A stretch of DNA of 64,000 nucleotides. Source: Rattus norvegicus. Lineage: Eukaryota > Chordata > Mammalia > Rodentia > Muridae. Every line of letters begins with the position of its first letter. The first letter of the stretch is position 1. This document shows positions 10,801 through 21,687 of the stretch, in pieces. The stretch is taken from contig NC_086021.1 in the NCBI RefSeq assembly GCF_036323735.1, positions 163,099,476 through 163,163,475 of the forward strand, in the 5' to 3' direction. Made by a program: the position numbers and the translations under genes. Below the pieces are notes generated by a model, which had not been told where the DNA came from, did not search any database, and worked only from the letters and a program-made list of their open reading frames with translations.

Positions 10801-12813
10801 ATGGATGGATGGATGGATGGATGGGTGGGTGGGTGGACGGATGCATGGATGGATGGATAGATGGATGGATGGATGGATAGATGGATGGATGGATGGATGG
10901 ATGGATGGATGGGTGGGTGGATGGATGGATGGATGGATGGATGGATAGATGGATGGATGGATGCATGCATGGATGCATGGATGCATGGATGAATGCATGG
11001 ATGAATGGATGGATAGATGGATGGATGGATGGATGGATGGATGGATGGATGGGTGGGTGGATGGATGGATGGATGGATAGATGGATGGATGGATGCATGC
11101 ATGGATGCATGGATGCATGGATGAATGCATGGATGAATGCATGGATGAATGCATGGATGGATGGATTGATAGGTTAGTGAGTAGATGAGTGGGTGAGTGG
11201 GTGGATGGATGGATCGGTGGTAAAATGTTTGGTGGATAGGAGACAGATGTATAGGCAGGTGTATGAATAGATAAGTAAATGGATAAACAAATGCTTACTT
11301 TCCCGTTATTAAACCAAAATAACCAATTTATTGTTGGATAGGCCATATAGAATATGGTTTAAGACCATCTTTTATGGGGCTGGGGATTTAGCTCAGTGGT
11401 AGAGCGCTGACCTAGGAAGCACAAGGCCCTGGGTTCGGTCCCCAGCTCCGAAAAAAAGAACCAAAAAAAAAAAAAAAAGACCATCTTTTATAACCTGATG
11501 AGGAGAGCCAGAGAGCCTCTGACATGAACCTGACCAGTGTTCCTCCAATTTGGTCCCACTTTGTTTAATTATAACACCAAACTATAAGAGATTATTAATA
11601 GAATCCTGCTAAGAGGTATTAGATGTAGAGCCCATTTCAATTGCTTGTTCTAGTTACCTGTAACATGGGAAGGCCCAGGCATAGAGAGTGCATGGAGCCT
11701 GTCTATATCATGGCCCAAATTTACTGAACACACATATGGGCTTTGTGGGTATTGTTTCATCAAGTCTCCATGACACCTACTTACTCAGTACTTTTCACAC
11801 ATTCGTGGATTCCAGTGTTGTCCCTGAGGCGTGTTTGTTCTGCACTCATCTGTGCATGCACATCTGGGTTGAGTGTAACCCTCTTTATCTAGGAGCCTTG
11901 TTGTTCATCTACCATGGACATGCGTGGGGAAGGCCTGGTCTCAGTTATGAGTGTGCATAGTGGCCACTGAACTTCTCCAGCCCAATCCCAAGCCTCTGAG
12001 TCACACCCATGCCTTTTCTCTTTCAGACTTGGTCCCCTGCAAAACCTTATAGACAGTCTCACAGACATCTTGACTAGAGTCATCCCTGGCCTGGTGCAGG
12101 GTGTGGTAAGACACTAAAGCGACCGACAGTTCCCCATTACATGGGTCTTAGAGTTCTTAGGCTGAGTTACTCTGTATGAAAACTGTCCACCCATCAGTCC
12201 ATCTGTCCTGTGATCCAGATGTCTGTCTTCATTCTTTCTACTCCTCTAAACACATTGGTTGGCTTCTTATGGGCTGAAGAAAGTACTCCTGAATATATTC
12301 CACCATGAGCATGCTGCTTCTCCTAGGGTCTCCTTGCAGGAAGTCCTATGCCTAACTACCTTCTCTACCCTGGGTCAGGTGTGTCCTCTGGTCAATGGGG
12401 TTCTCAGCCTCTTGGATGTCAGCCTAGCACATGATGTTGCTGGTAAGTACTGTTTCCAAGTCCCCTCTCCCTGTAAGGCAGCATCAGTTTCCCACAAGTT
12501 TTGTTCCAATGTACCAAGGAACAACCAGGTTTTATTAGTCACACCCCTCCCCAAGCCTTTGCTTCCATGAATGATCCAGATGGGTTTGAGGTAGTGTCTG
12601 TTTCCTCCTTAGCTTGACCTGAAAGCAGCTGAGTTGGCTGGAGGGGGACTAATGCTTCCCAACATGGCTAGGTGTGGTGAACATGGCTGGTGCTCCAGAG
12701 CCCCAGGAAGCACTCAGGTTCTCCTTGGACTCCTTCACCTCCAGATCATAACATTAGCCATTCCTTTTCTAGATGTGCTGCTGCGTGGAGTACAATTTGT
12801 CATTAAGGCCTAA
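7601..12813 (+). CDS. Bpifa5: Short PLUNC, BPI fold-containing family A member (Bpifa5-like)
   Basis: The spliced CDS is 7601-7814, 8250-8406, 9621-9728, 10020-10169, 12027-12105, 12379-12442 and 12773-12813: 813 nt, 270 residues, all junctions GT-AG and in frame. The product is a secreted single-domain BPI-fold protein of the SPLUNC class. These proteins act in airway, nasal or oral fluid as surfactant, lipid- or LPS-binding and antimicrobial factors. A signal peptide spans about residues 1-19. A GL-rich helix follows (GLLSGGILSFLEHIPLL, 76-92), and the core strand HRLYVTIPLG is at 144-153. Cys196 and Cys238 match the conserved family disulfide, and the C-terminus is QFVIKA. The body resembles BPIFA1, but residues 24-71 lack the PLPLGQ-type repeats I associate with rodent Bpifa1, and an unpaired Cys39 is present. 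The position directly upstream of Bpifb1 and the divergence favour Bpifa5 over Bpifa1. The family is certain and the exact symbol is less so. Confidence 0.85.
7842..7902. repeat. (GT)n microsatellite in Bpifa5 intron 2
   Basis: About 38 bp of pure GT, then GTGCATGTGT variants, starting 28 bp after the exon 2 donor. It is alternating purine-pyrimidine DNA. Confidence 0.93.
7991..8204. mobile_element. URR1-type hAT-Charlie DNA transposon fossil
   Basis: The rodent non-autonomous hAT element is recognisable by 'ccttcctaatgctgcaactc' near the left end and 'cacaggttgggaacactg' at the right end, which are degenerate inverted termini. It is flanked by a perfect 8-bp duplication CTCTAGAG (7983-7990 and 8205-8212), which fits the nTCTAGAn target preference of Charlie-type hAT elements. 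The element ends 45 bp before the exon 3 acceptor. Confidence 0.85.
8250..8406 (+). CDS. Bpifa5: Bpifa5 exon 3
   Basis: The acceptor is gttttgcag and the donor is CTTGA|GTGAGC. It is 157 nt and codes residues 72-123 plus two bases, including the Gly/Leu-rich helix region characteristic of SPLUNC1 and the segment SIPLLNNIL. Unspliced reading hits TGA two bases past the donor. Confidence 0.88.
9621..9728 (+). CDS. Bpifa5: Bpifa5 exon 4
   Basis: The acceptor is ccccaaccag and the donor is AACAC|GTGAGT. It is 108 nt and codes residues 124-159, with PQLLEIGLVQS and HRLYVTIPLG, the most conserved strand pair of the SPLUNC core. It matches the 108-nt Bpifb1 exon 48872-48979 in length and phase. Confidence 0.88.
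10020..10169 (+). CDS. Bpifa5: Bpifa5 exon 5
   Basis: The acceptor is ctctgtcag and the donor is AATAG|GTAAGG. It is 150 nt and codes residues 160-209 plus part of 210, with LSVKLDVTAEV and the first disulfide cysteine in LVIGDC (Cys196). It has the same length and phase as Bpifb1 exon 50032-50181. Confidence 0.88.
10281..11218. repeat. (GGAT)n tetranucleotide array in Bpifa5 intron 5
   Basis: About 0.9 kb of tandem GGAT/ATGG units occurs with GGGT, GACG, GATA and GCAT variants. Two near-identical right-hand blocks with ATGCATGCATGGATGCATGG patterns lie near 10970-11000 and 11090-11150. All six frames stay open over long stretches (MDGW on one strand, IHPS on the other), which is an artefact of the repeat. 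Confidence 0.97.
11376..11476 (+). mobile_element. ID SINE (BC1-like) with target-site duplication
   Basis: The element begins ggggctggggatttagctca with intact A-box and B-box-like parts (ggttcggtccccagctccg), followed by an A-rich tail. It is flanked by the 15-bp duplication AAGACCATCTTTTAT (11361-11375 and 11477-11491). High similarity to the BC1-like head points to rat and to a recent insertion. Confidence 0.95.
12027..12105 (+). CDS. Bpifa5: Bpifa5 exon 6
   Basis: The acceptor is ctctttcag and the donor is GGTGTG|GTAAGA. It is 79 nt and codes residues 210-236 (LGPLQNLIDSLTDILTRVIP and following), an amphipathic helix typical of the C-terminal part of the short PLUNC domain. Confidence 0.87.
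12379..12442 (+). CDS. Bpifa5: Bpifa5 exon 7
   Basis: The acceptor is ctgggtcag and the donor is GCTG|GTAAGT. It is 64 nt and codes residues 237-257, starting VCPLVNGVL with the second disulfide cysteine (Cys238). It matches the 64-nt Bpifb1 exon 55266-55329, which starts LCPVI. Confidence 0.87.
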
Positions 12814-12847
12814 GCCTTCCAAGAAAGGACCTGTCTCTGCTGCGATG
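12773..12847 (+). CDS. Bpifa5: Bpifa5 exon 8 (stop codon)
   Basis: The acceptor is ccttttctag. It codes residues 258-270 (DVLLRGVQFVIKA) and stops at TAA 12811-12813. A donor GATG|GTAAAT after 12847 leads to a 3' UTR exon. The HGLQFVIKV-like ending is a hallmark of SPLUNC1-type proteins. Confidence 0.85.
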
Positions 12848-13389
12848 GTAAATGCTGTTCCCGTGCTCCAGGATTGGTGGATAAGCTATCATTCTCTAGG
12901 ACAGGGAAGCAAGGATCTTAAGACAGCAGTGCACACAGAAGCTTTCCCAGTAGCACCACTCTGAGCCGTAGGCCTTTAACACATGGGTCTGGAGAAAAGA
13001 TGTTAGATCCAAGTTATAACAATACCCAAGGAAAAAGACAAACATAGACACAGACACACAGAGATGCACCATTCCCTAGAATAACTGACAGATGTGGAGA
13101 TGGACTGGAGCCACATACAGCTTCAAAGAGAAATATATGTTGTTATGGGTACACAGTCCAGCACATAGACATGGCAGTCAAACCCTCATCCACAGGGCAC
13201 ACATATACAGACTCACTAGCCAAGTCCCTGTGGTTAAACAAACACACACTTGAACACATGCACAAGAAGCCATAGACAGCCTGGGGTCTCAGCCTGCTCT
13301 TGTCTCTCAGAGATCCAATACCTGACAGGACAGTACTAGTGAGAGTCACTGACTTCAGCCTCCTCCTGATTGAACTCTTCTCCCCACAG

Positions 13390-13567
13390 AACCATTTCTT
13401 GCTGCTCTGCTCACTCCCTCCTGCCCAACTTGTATGGCTCACAGATGGGAGCCCCATGTCCTGAAAAATATGGCATGACCATCTTCTCAAGGAAACCTCT
13501 CTCCTCCTTTCTCAGGCTTGATGGATAACCCATGTTCATCTCTAAATAAAATGGTTCTTCTACACTG
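13390..13567 (+). other. Bpifa5 exon 9 (3' UTR)
   Basis: Acceptor ctccccacag precedes a non-coding exon that ends shortly after the polyadenylation signal at 13545. The nine-exon structure with a separate 3' UTR exon is the same as in BPIFA1. The cleavage site is approximate. Confidence 0.65.
13545..13550 (+). terminator. Bpifa5 polyadenylation signal
   Basis: AATAAA occurs in the predicted last exon, followed within about 20-30 bp by T/G-rich sequence (ggttcttctac, then cttatgttcc). It is the first canonical signal downstream of the stop codon. Confidence 0.7.
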
Positions 13568-13948
13568 GGGCCTTATGTTCCTCCCTTCACTTGAGAAGCT
13601 CCAGAGAGTCCTGACTAGGTGGTCAGGGCCCTACAAGAGCTGGACCTCTCATATCACAGGAAAGAGAGTTCTCGAACAGCTGAGGGCTTGGGTCTGAGTG
13701 AATGGGGATTTTGGATGACTGCCTTGCACACTCACAAAGTGTGCATGAGGAAGCTGGGAGTGGATAAGCACTCAGGCATAGATGTTCACACACAGTATCA
13801 CCACATAAAAAGTGAGGCGGCAGATGGGAGGGATAGCTAAGAGCTAGACAGGGTGTGTGTGGACATAGATGGCTCCAGTCTACACCTCAGGCTAGTGGTC
13901 CCAGGTATCTTACTTGAGGCTTATATTACTGTGATAAAACACCAGGGC

Positions 13949-14140
13949 CAGGAGAGATGTCTCAACAATTAAGAACATGTGTTGCTCTTGTAAAGGATGT
14001 AAGTTGGATGCCTAGAACCCATATGATAACTCACAGTCATCTATAACTCCAGTTCCAGAAGACTCAATGCCCTCTTCTATTCTGAGGGCATCAAGCACAT
14101 ACATGGTACACATATGTACAAGCAAGTAAAACACTCATAC
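13949..14140 (+). mobile_element. B3-type SINE
   Basis: A forward B3-like element: gagagatgtctcaacaattaa head, then a body with tctataactccagttccag and ccctcttct. It runs into an A/TA-rich tail from which the adjacent GATA microsatellite extends. Confidence 0.65.
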
Positions 14141-14144
14141 ATAT

Positions 14145-14145
<1 letters not shown>

Positions 14146-14207
<62 letters not shown>

Positions 14208-14208
14208 T
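14146..14208. repeat. (GATA)n microsatellite
   Basis: About 15 pure GATA units immediately follow the B3 tail. Confidence 0.95.
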
Positions 14209-14612
14209 CTAATATTTACTAAAAAAAAATACCATGACCAAAAGCAACTCAGGAAGGAAAGGGTTTCTTTCATAGCTTATAAATCCATCACTGAAGGAAG
14301 CCAGGGAAGGAACCAAGGGAAGAACCTGGAAGCAGGATCAGAAGCAGAAGTCATGGAGGAACACTGCTTACTGAATTGCTTCTCAACCTGCTTTCTTATA
14401 CACTCCAGGACTACCTGCCTGGGCTGGCATAACTACCTTCCTGAGCTGGCTTTATGCCCCCCTCCAAGGGCTTGGCCCTCCCACGTTAATCATTAGTCAA
14501 GAAAATGAACCAGAGCTCTTGCTCTTTCCTTCTTCCTCCTGCTCTGTCCTCAGCCATTTCCCTCTTTCTCCCCATTCCACTCCCCCCTCTCTCTCCATGT
14601 GCTCATGGCCAG

Positions 14613-14613
<1 letters not shown>

Positions 14614-14680
<67 letters not shown>
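14614..14680. repeat. (CT)n microsatellite
   Basis: About 65 bp of pure CT dinucleotide, with polypyrimidine on the plus strand. Confidence 0.95.
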
Positions 14681-14682
<2 letters not shown>

Positions 14683-15190
14683 ACCCTCTCATCCCCTGAA
14701 TAAACTCTATTCTACACTAAAAAAAAAAGAAAAAATGAACTAGAGAGGCAGTTTCTCAATTGAGAGTTCTTCTTCCCAAATGAGTCTAACTTGTGTCAAG
14801 TTGACATAAAACTAACTAGTTACAACTGACCCTTGTCACCTTGACACACAGATGCATCACTATTCCACTAAAATATTTCCTTTCCCACTTTTCCTTAAGA
14901 TGGCTTGTTAATATTAGTATCACAATATATAACATTCCAACTTTTAAAAGTCTCAGTCTTTAAAACTCCCAACACTCTGAAAGTTCAATCTGTCTAAAGT
15001 ACCCAGTCTTTCTAAATCTCCAGAATCTCTCAATTGTGGGCTCCTGTAAAACCCAAAATAAGTTAGATCCTTTCTTACTCCAAGAGGAAAGAACCAGTCA
15101 GAGTCAGACCAACTGAAAACCAAAGTCTAACAGTGTAAAGCCCAGTGTAGACTTCTGGGACTTGGTGTGATATTCTAGGCTCCAAAGGGC

Positions 15191-15590
15191 TTGCCACAGG
15201 ACAGCATTGCCATAGGACAGCAATGCCACAGGACAGCATTGCCACAGGAAAATGCCACAGGAAAGCATTGTCACAGAATAGCATTGCCACAGGACAGCAT
15301 TGCCACAGGACAGCAATGCCACAGGACAGCAATGCCACAGGACAGCAATGCCACAGGACAGCAATGTCAGAGGACAGCATTGCCACAGGACAGCATTGCC
15401 ACAGGACAGCAATGTCAGAGGACAGCATTGTCACAGGACAGCAATGCCACAGGACAGCAATGTCAGAGGACAGCATTGCCACAGGACAGCAATGCACAGG
15501 ACAGCAATGCCACAGGACAGCAATGCCACAGGACAGCAATGCACAGGACAGCAATGCCACAGGACAGCAATGCCACAGGACAGCAATCTC
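15191..15590. repeat. 16-bp minisatellite, about 25 copies
   Basis: The unit is TGCCACAGGACAGCAA or TGCCACAGGACAGCAT, with a recurring variant TGTCAGAGGACAGCAT and shortened TGCACAGGACAGCAA copies. Because 16 is not a multiple of 3, each frame cycles through three translations, giving long open frames on both strands that are not genes. Runs of variant units suggest higher-order copying. Confidence 0.93.
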
Positions 15591-16179
15591 TCTCTGAGGC
15601 TTAGACAAGCTCCACTTCACAGCTGCTGATATTCTTGGTGGTCATTCCATATATGAAACTGGCATCTTCAAAACGTTGGCATCTCCACAGCCATTTGGCT
15701 GCACCTTCACCAATAGCCTCTCTTGGGCTCTCTTTAGGGACTCTGACCCTGCCATACAGTGCCAAGCCTCAACTTCTCTCTATGATCTCTTTATCCTTGG
15801 GGCTTCTCCTACAACTGAGGCTGCACCTTCACCAATGCCTTCTCCCAGACTCTCTTCAGGGACTCAACTTCTGCCAAAACCAGCACCACCCTGTGGCTAC
15901 CAACACAATATACAGCCTTGGCTCCCTCTGGACCAGGGTTTCTGCAAGATGATGGGGGGGGGGTGCTTTCCACAAGATTTTGTCTCAGTGATGCTGGTCT
16001 CTTCTTAATCACCACTACTTTCTCAGCTCCAGCTGACCAGCATTGCTCTCCCCAGCAAAGCAAAGGCTTCACCTCAGGGGTTCTTGTCTCTTGTTAACCA
16101 TGGTCAATTCTTCATGCCCTGCCGCCTTGATTCTGCTTCAGCCCTAAGGGTATCCAGGCACTGTTGCCCGATAGGTGGA

Positions 16180-16480
16180 ATCCCAGCCAGTGTGAGTACA
16201 GGAGAAATAGCTTTCTCCAGAGATAGCTTTCAGAGAAACAGTTCTTCTTTATTGGGGGTAACAAGGGCTATATAAACCTTCGGGAGTGGGTGGAGGGTTT
16301 TCAGGGTGGGTGTACATTATTTGGCTGGGGCCAACGTACTGGAAATGTTTCACTTGTGTGGGAAGGAATTCCAGATGCTTGCTGGACATGTCCTTATAAG
16401 GAGAGGGGACATTTAACACGTAATTTGGCCACCAGGCTACATGATTGCCTCAAGAGTGGCAGAGGTGGGAGGTCATAAGG
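16180..16480 (-). mobile_element. Possible antisense LTR
   Basis: Read on the minus strand, a TATA-like ggtttatatagcc is followed within about 20 bp by AATAAAGA, the compact promoter/polyA arrangement of a retroviral LTR. Boundaries and family are not determined, and no coding remnants are adjacent. Confidence 0.35.
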
Positions 16481-17079
16481 CTTACTTGTGTTGAGAAATG
16501 CAGGCCCAAAGCAAGGAAGAAAACGGTCCTACTCCCATTGGTCTGAGGATGAGATTTCAAGGACATGTCTCAACCTCACTCTTGCTCCAGACTGGCATCC
16601 CCAGCTCTCTGGAACCACAAGCCTCAGATAACCAGACTACAGATTCTAATTCAAAATATCAGACTCTCGTATGTCCCTCTGGAACGCCATAAGCCACGCC
16701 TCCATCATCTTACCATTTCTTCCAAGTTTCCATAGAGCAGCCCACTGAGGTCTGAGCACTCCATGGCTTCCCCAGTCCAAAGCTAAAAGACCACCACAGT
16801 GCTCCTGAAAACATACTGTCAGTTCTGTCACAGCAACACCCCATGGCCTGGTATAAATGTCTGAGCCCTCAGTTTAGGGCCGGAACTCAAGGCGGCAGGA
16901 ACTGAAACAAAGAACATTGGGGCATGCTGTTCACTGGCTTGTCCAGCCTTAGAGACCCCATGACAGAGGAACTGAGGACTAGTGAGACATAAAGAACACA
17001 TTATATTATATGTATCACCAGATTCAAGAGTGAATGATTTAACTAGAACCTCCCATTGAGAAGCTGAAGTGTTGCGACA

Positions 17080-17410
17080 GCCAGCTCTCCCACAGTGTAA
17101 CAAAATGCCTGAGGAAATCAACTTAAGGGGAAGAAAAGTTATTTTGGCTCTTGAATTCAGAGTTTTCAGTCCATGGTTCACTGGCTCTATTGCTTTTAGG
17201 CTGTCACAAGACACACACCATGACTCACTTCATGACAACTGGGATGCAAGAAGAAAGGCAGTGTTGAGCCCAAGTGTTCCCTGCAGGGGTGGGAGGGGAG
17301 TCAATGATGTAATTCTCCCACTAAGCCCCGCCTCCCTGGCTCCTCTGCCTCTTCACAAATCCATAGACTAGAGAACAAGCAAGCTTTGGGGGACATGTCA
17401 CATCCAAACT
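17080..17410. mobile_element. Rodent interspersed repeat fragment
   Basis: The stretch starting cacagtgtaacaaaatgcct and continuing 'aagaaaagttattttggctc' and 'gttttcagtccatggttcac' has the layout of the rodent '...aaaatgcctgac...' repeats, ending near 'ggacatgtcacatccaaact'. The family is not assigned. Confidence 0.4.
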
Positions 17411-18217
17411 ATAACGAGTGTGCACACAAGCCAGCAGGGGACTTCCCCAAAAACCTGACCCGGAGAGAAACAGAAAACTTTTGATGGCCTGCTCTCCAAA
17501 GCTGTACACATCACTCTCTCTGCATCTCTCTTCAGTCCTATTGAGTCAGCAGGGAAGGGAGGATCAAGCTCACACTCTGGAAGGGAGCGGAGCACCTGTG
17601 GGCAAGCTAAAAGCCTCCTTCCCGCTCCCTTCCAGACATCCCCTGGGCGTGGCCACAATCATGGGAGTGCAGCTCCCTGCAAGCTGCCCTTTCACCCAGA
17701 TTCTTCTTTCTTTGAAGATGAAATGACAGTGGTGCAGGGTTTGGGTCTTGTGTTGCTGTTTTGACAGTTTACTCCATGGCTATGTCCCTTCCCTCTCTGT
17801 CCAGAGCAGGCGAAAGCAGAATTACTCTACTGGGCAGCGAAGAAAAGGCTCTCTGTGCTCCCATGGCTCTCAATCTGCCTCGTGTCCTCCATTCATGTGT
17901 TTGGCAAGCTCAGGGGAAGTCCGAACAAAGCATGGTGTAACCGTAACCCGTGGAACAGCCACGTTTTTCCCCATGACCACTCTCTTACCATCTAATTGCA
18001 GCTAGAGTAATGTCCTAGCTGGGGGGCAGCTTTTCTTGAATATTCAGGGTGAATGCTCTCTTAGACTCGGAGGTGGGGGCCAGGGAAAGATTCTTTCCAC
18101 CACATTATCTTAAAAAAATCGTAAACTTACTGACATCAACTCTCGCTCATATCCACTGTGCAGTCATCTTCTGCTAAGACAGTTTGCTTCTGAGGGTTTT
18201 TAACTTATCCCCATAGG

Positions 18218-18340
18218 GCTGGTTAGGTGACTCAGCAGATAGAGAGGCACGCGTCACTGAGCCTGAAGACCGGGGTGCTGGGATCAAACCCAGGTCCTTA
18301 TTCCTTTTTACAAGCACCTCTGAAGAACCTAGATGTCTTG
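18218..18340 (+). mobile_element. B3-type SINE fragment
   Basis: A diverged tRNA-derived head (ggctggttaggtgactcagc ... gctgggatcaaacccaggtcc) with a short remnant of body. Confidence 0.5.
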
Positions 18341-18403
18341 AAATAAAGAGTGGGGAGCATTTAGAGGAATTATGAAGTACATAAAGGAGATGGTGGGGCT
18401 TCT

Positions 18404-20157
18404 TTTTTTTTTTGTCTTATTATTAGTAATGTTTGGGGTTTCTTTTCCTAAATTGGGTATTTCTTATTTACATTACAAATGTTATTCCCTTTCCCGAAAA
18501 CCATGCCAACATCCCCCTAACCCCTCCCCCTCCCATCCTATATGGGTGTTCCCTTCCCAATCCCCCCATTACCGCCCTCCCCCCAACAATTACATTCACT
18601 CCGGGTTCAGTCTTGGCAGGACCAAGGGCTTCCCCTTCCACTGGTGCTCTTACTAGGCTATTCATTGCTACCTATGCAGTTGGAGCCCAGGGTCAGTCCA
18701 TGTATAGTCTTTGGGTAGTGGCTTAGTCCCTGGAAGCTCTGGTTGGTTGGCATTGTTGTACATATGGGGTCTCGAGACCCTTCAGCTCTTTCAGTCCTTT
18801 CTCTGATTCCTTCAACAGGGGTCCTATTCTCAGTTCAGTGGTTTGCTGTTGGCATTCGCCTATGTATTTGCCATATTCTGGCTGTATCTCTCAGGAGAGA
18901 TCTATATCCGGTTCCTGTCAGCCTGCACTTCTTTGCTTCATCCATCTTATCTAGTTTGGTGGCTGTATATGTACGGGCCACATGTGGGGCAGGCTCTGAA
19001 TGGGCGTTCCTTCAGCCTCTGTTCTAAACTTTGCCTCCCTATTCCCTCCCAAGGGTATTCTTGTTCCCCTATTAAAGAAGGAGTGAAGCATTCACATTTT
19101 GATCATCCTTCTTGATTTCATGTGTTCTGTGCATCTAGGGTAATTCGAGCATTTGGGCTAATATCCACTTATCAATGAGTGCATACCATGTGTGTTTTTC
19201 TGTGATTGGGTTACCTCACTCAGGATGATATTTTCCAGTCCCCTCCATTTGCCTATGAATTTCGTAAAGTCATTGTTTTTGATAGCTGAGTAGTATTCCA
19301 TTGTGTAGATGTTCCACATTTTCTGTACCCATTACTCTGTTGATGGGCATCTGGGTTCTTTCCAGCTCCTGGCTATTATAAATAAGGCTGCTATGAACAT
19401 AGTGGAGCATGTGTCTTTGTTGTATGTTGGAGCATCTTTTGGGTATATGCCCAAGAGAGGTATAGCTGGGTCCTCAGGCAGTGCAATGTCCAATTTTCTG
19501 AGGAACCTCCAGTCTGATTTCCAGGATGGTTGTACCAGTCTGCAATCCCACCAACAATGGAGGAGTGTTCCTCTTTCTCCGCATCCTCGCCAGCATCTGC
19601 TGTCACCGAGTTTTTGATCTTAGCCATTCTCACTGGTGTGAGGTGGAATCTCAGGGTTGTTTTCATTTGCATTTCCCTTATGACTAAAGATGTTGATCTT
19701 TAGGTGTTTCTCAGCCATTCGGCATTCCTCAGCTGTGAATTCTTTGTTTAGCTCTGAACCCCATTTTTAATAGGGTTATTTGTCTCCCTGTGGTCTAACT
19801 TCTTGAGTTCTTTGTATATTTTGGATATAAGGCCTCTATCTGTTGTAGGATTGGTAAAGATCTTTTCCCAATCTGTTGGTTGCCACTTTGTCCTAACAAC
19901 AGTGTCCTTTGCCTTACAGAAGCTTTGTAATTTTATGAGATCCCATTTGTCGATTCTTGATCTTAGAGCATAAACCATTGGTGTTTTGTTCAGGAAATTT
20001 TCTCCAGTCCCATGTTTTCGAGATGCTTCCCCACGGTTTCTTCTATTAGTTTGAGTGTATCTGGTTTGATGTGGAGGTCCTTGATCCACTTGGACTTAAG
20101 CTTTGTACAGGGTGGTAAGCATGATCTGCATTCTTCTACATGCTGACCTCCAGTCAA
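18404..20157 (-). mobile_element. 5'-truncated L1 LINE, antisense (ORF2 C-terminus and 3' UTR)
   Basis: The poly(T) at 18404-18414 is the A-tail of a minus-strand L1. The 3' UTR fills about 18420-19100 and ORF2 the rest. Minus-strand 19748-20089 translates to the conserved ORF2 C-terminal region (KWDLIKLQSFCKAKDTV, KWQPTDWEKIF). It is truncated at the 5' side and interrupted by frameshifts or stops, so it is non-functional. A target duplication was not found. Confidence 0.9.
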
Positions 20158-20929
20158 GCATCAGAGTGCAGTTGTCTCTGCAACCACAAGAGGGAGCAAA
20201 TGTCCAGAGTACATGTATGCGTCCCAATACAGCTCCCTTTCACTCTCTTCCACCGTGTGAATCCCAGAGGGTCCTGGGTCCCTGTCCCACCTCCCTCCTA
20301 GAATGGAGTGAGCAGACAGCAGAGTGTACAAACATGAGAGACTTTGCCAATTCAGAGGCAACAGCCTTTAAGCTGCTAAAGCAACGTAAGACGGTTTGCC
20401 AGAAAGGATTAAAATTAACTGAGCTTGAACTCTTCGTAGTAGATGAGAAGACACCGTTCTCACGATGCTACAGCTCAGTGCTATTAGGAGCCTTCCCCTG
20501 CCAGGCAAGTCTGCAGCTCTGGCCAGACCTCCGGAGCAGCAGATCTCTGAGATATTAGATGGCTTCCACCTCCAGAGTATGGAAACTGTTCCAGTGGCCC
20601 AGACAGGAACAGGTTCCTGAAGCCTGCAATGGCAGGTAGAGGCAGAAAAATCCTCAGGTGCCAGTTCCTCCACTTTTGAGAAATCCACCCAGAGTTGTCA
20701 AAAGTTACCAACAGGTCTGGGTGGCGGGGGACAGGGAGACATCTGTTCTTTTTTCTGGCCTGGTCTCATTGGGCTTTGGCTATCAAAAGCTGGATACTTG
20801 AGTGGCCGGAGTAGTTTCTCCTATGGCTTCCTTGTCTCCCAGGCTTGAGTTCCAAGCCCACCTTCCCCAGCACCCCTGAGTCCACATGAAGCAGGACACC
20901 CAGCACCCAAGACCTTCTCACCCCAACCA

Positions 20930-21000
20930 CAGCTGATCAAACTCAGGACATCAGTCCCGACAGGAAAGTGTCTTTACCCACTGAGCCATCTCAAGTCCAA
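20930..21000 (-). mobile_element. Antisense tRNA-derived SINE fragment
   Basis: The reverse complement of a B2/B3-type head is present: gatcaaactcaggacatcag ... cactgagccatctcaagtcc. It is short and old. Confidence 0.5.
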
Positions 21001-21687
21001 GAGACAGTTATGGAGCAGTCTACTGTCCTGCAAGCCTCCATCTCCATGTAGATGGAGACACCATGTCTCTGAAGTCAGAGCTTTGTGAGCAGGGAGTCCA
21101 GGACTCGGATGCCAGTCAGTCTCCACAGCCCACACTGCTTGCTGCAGGCAGAAAAACTCATGCACTGCAGACATTTTAAAAACTGGGTCTCTAATACTGG
21201 CTGGTTTCAAATAAACTCCTTCTGTAACCAAGAATGACTTTGACTTTCAGATCATCCTGCCTATATGATATGGAAGTTTCTGGATATGACAGGTGATGCA
21301 CATTCATTTAGTGTTTGGCCTAGAGAGACTTACATGGAGTTTTGCTGAGGCAAGGCCCATGTAAGGACTCATGATGTTTAGAGAAGAGTATAAATAGGAC
21401 TCAATAGACAGTGACAACATGCTTGCACAGCTAGCTTTGCAATGTTTTGTTGGTCTCACATCATCATCTTTGCTGATCTCCACTTCACTGAGAGCGACAG
21501 AGCAGAGAGGTTCTCCTGATGTCCAGGCTGGCTCTGGTCACTCACACTGACTCATGCCAATAACGCGGAGGCCTGGCTGTTTCTACTGGATTGTGCCACT
21601 GCTGCTGATTTGTGTTTGATATCCTGACACTGAAATGCTGGTATCCTGACAACCAGAGATTGGAATCACCCTCAAAGAACCACTTCT

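Larger units (their letters stand above)
14220..16170. mobile_element. Long rodent interspersed repeat, LTR-like, with internal expansions
   Basis: Text such as 'accatgaccaaaagcaactc', 'gtcaagttgacataaaac', 'cccttgtcaccttgacacac' and 'atgctggtctcttcttaatc' occurs in this order in a common rodent repeat that I cannot name exactly. The copy is interrupted by a CT microsatellite (14614-14680) and a 16-bp minisatellite (15191-15590). A related piece in the opposite orientation lies at 21928-22325. Confidence 0.5.

Noticed and set aside
9850..11346. Open frames of 300-500 codons (IHPS on the minus strand, MDGW on the plus strand)
   Set aside because: They are translations of the GGAT microsatellite. 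The frames are periodic, open on both strands, and cross Bpifa5 exon 5.
11376..11476. Possible tRNA gene (A and B box-like sequence)
   Set aside because: It is an ID SINE with an A-tail and target-site duplication. The tRNA-like head does not make a functional tRNA gene.
15075..15629. Overlapping 100-180 codon frames on both strands
   Set aside because: They come from the 16-bp minisatellite. All frames cycle through the same unit, and there is no start, splice or homology support.
19748..20089. 113-codon minus-strand frame
   Set aside because: It is not a host gene. It is the C-terminal part of a truncated L1 ORF2.
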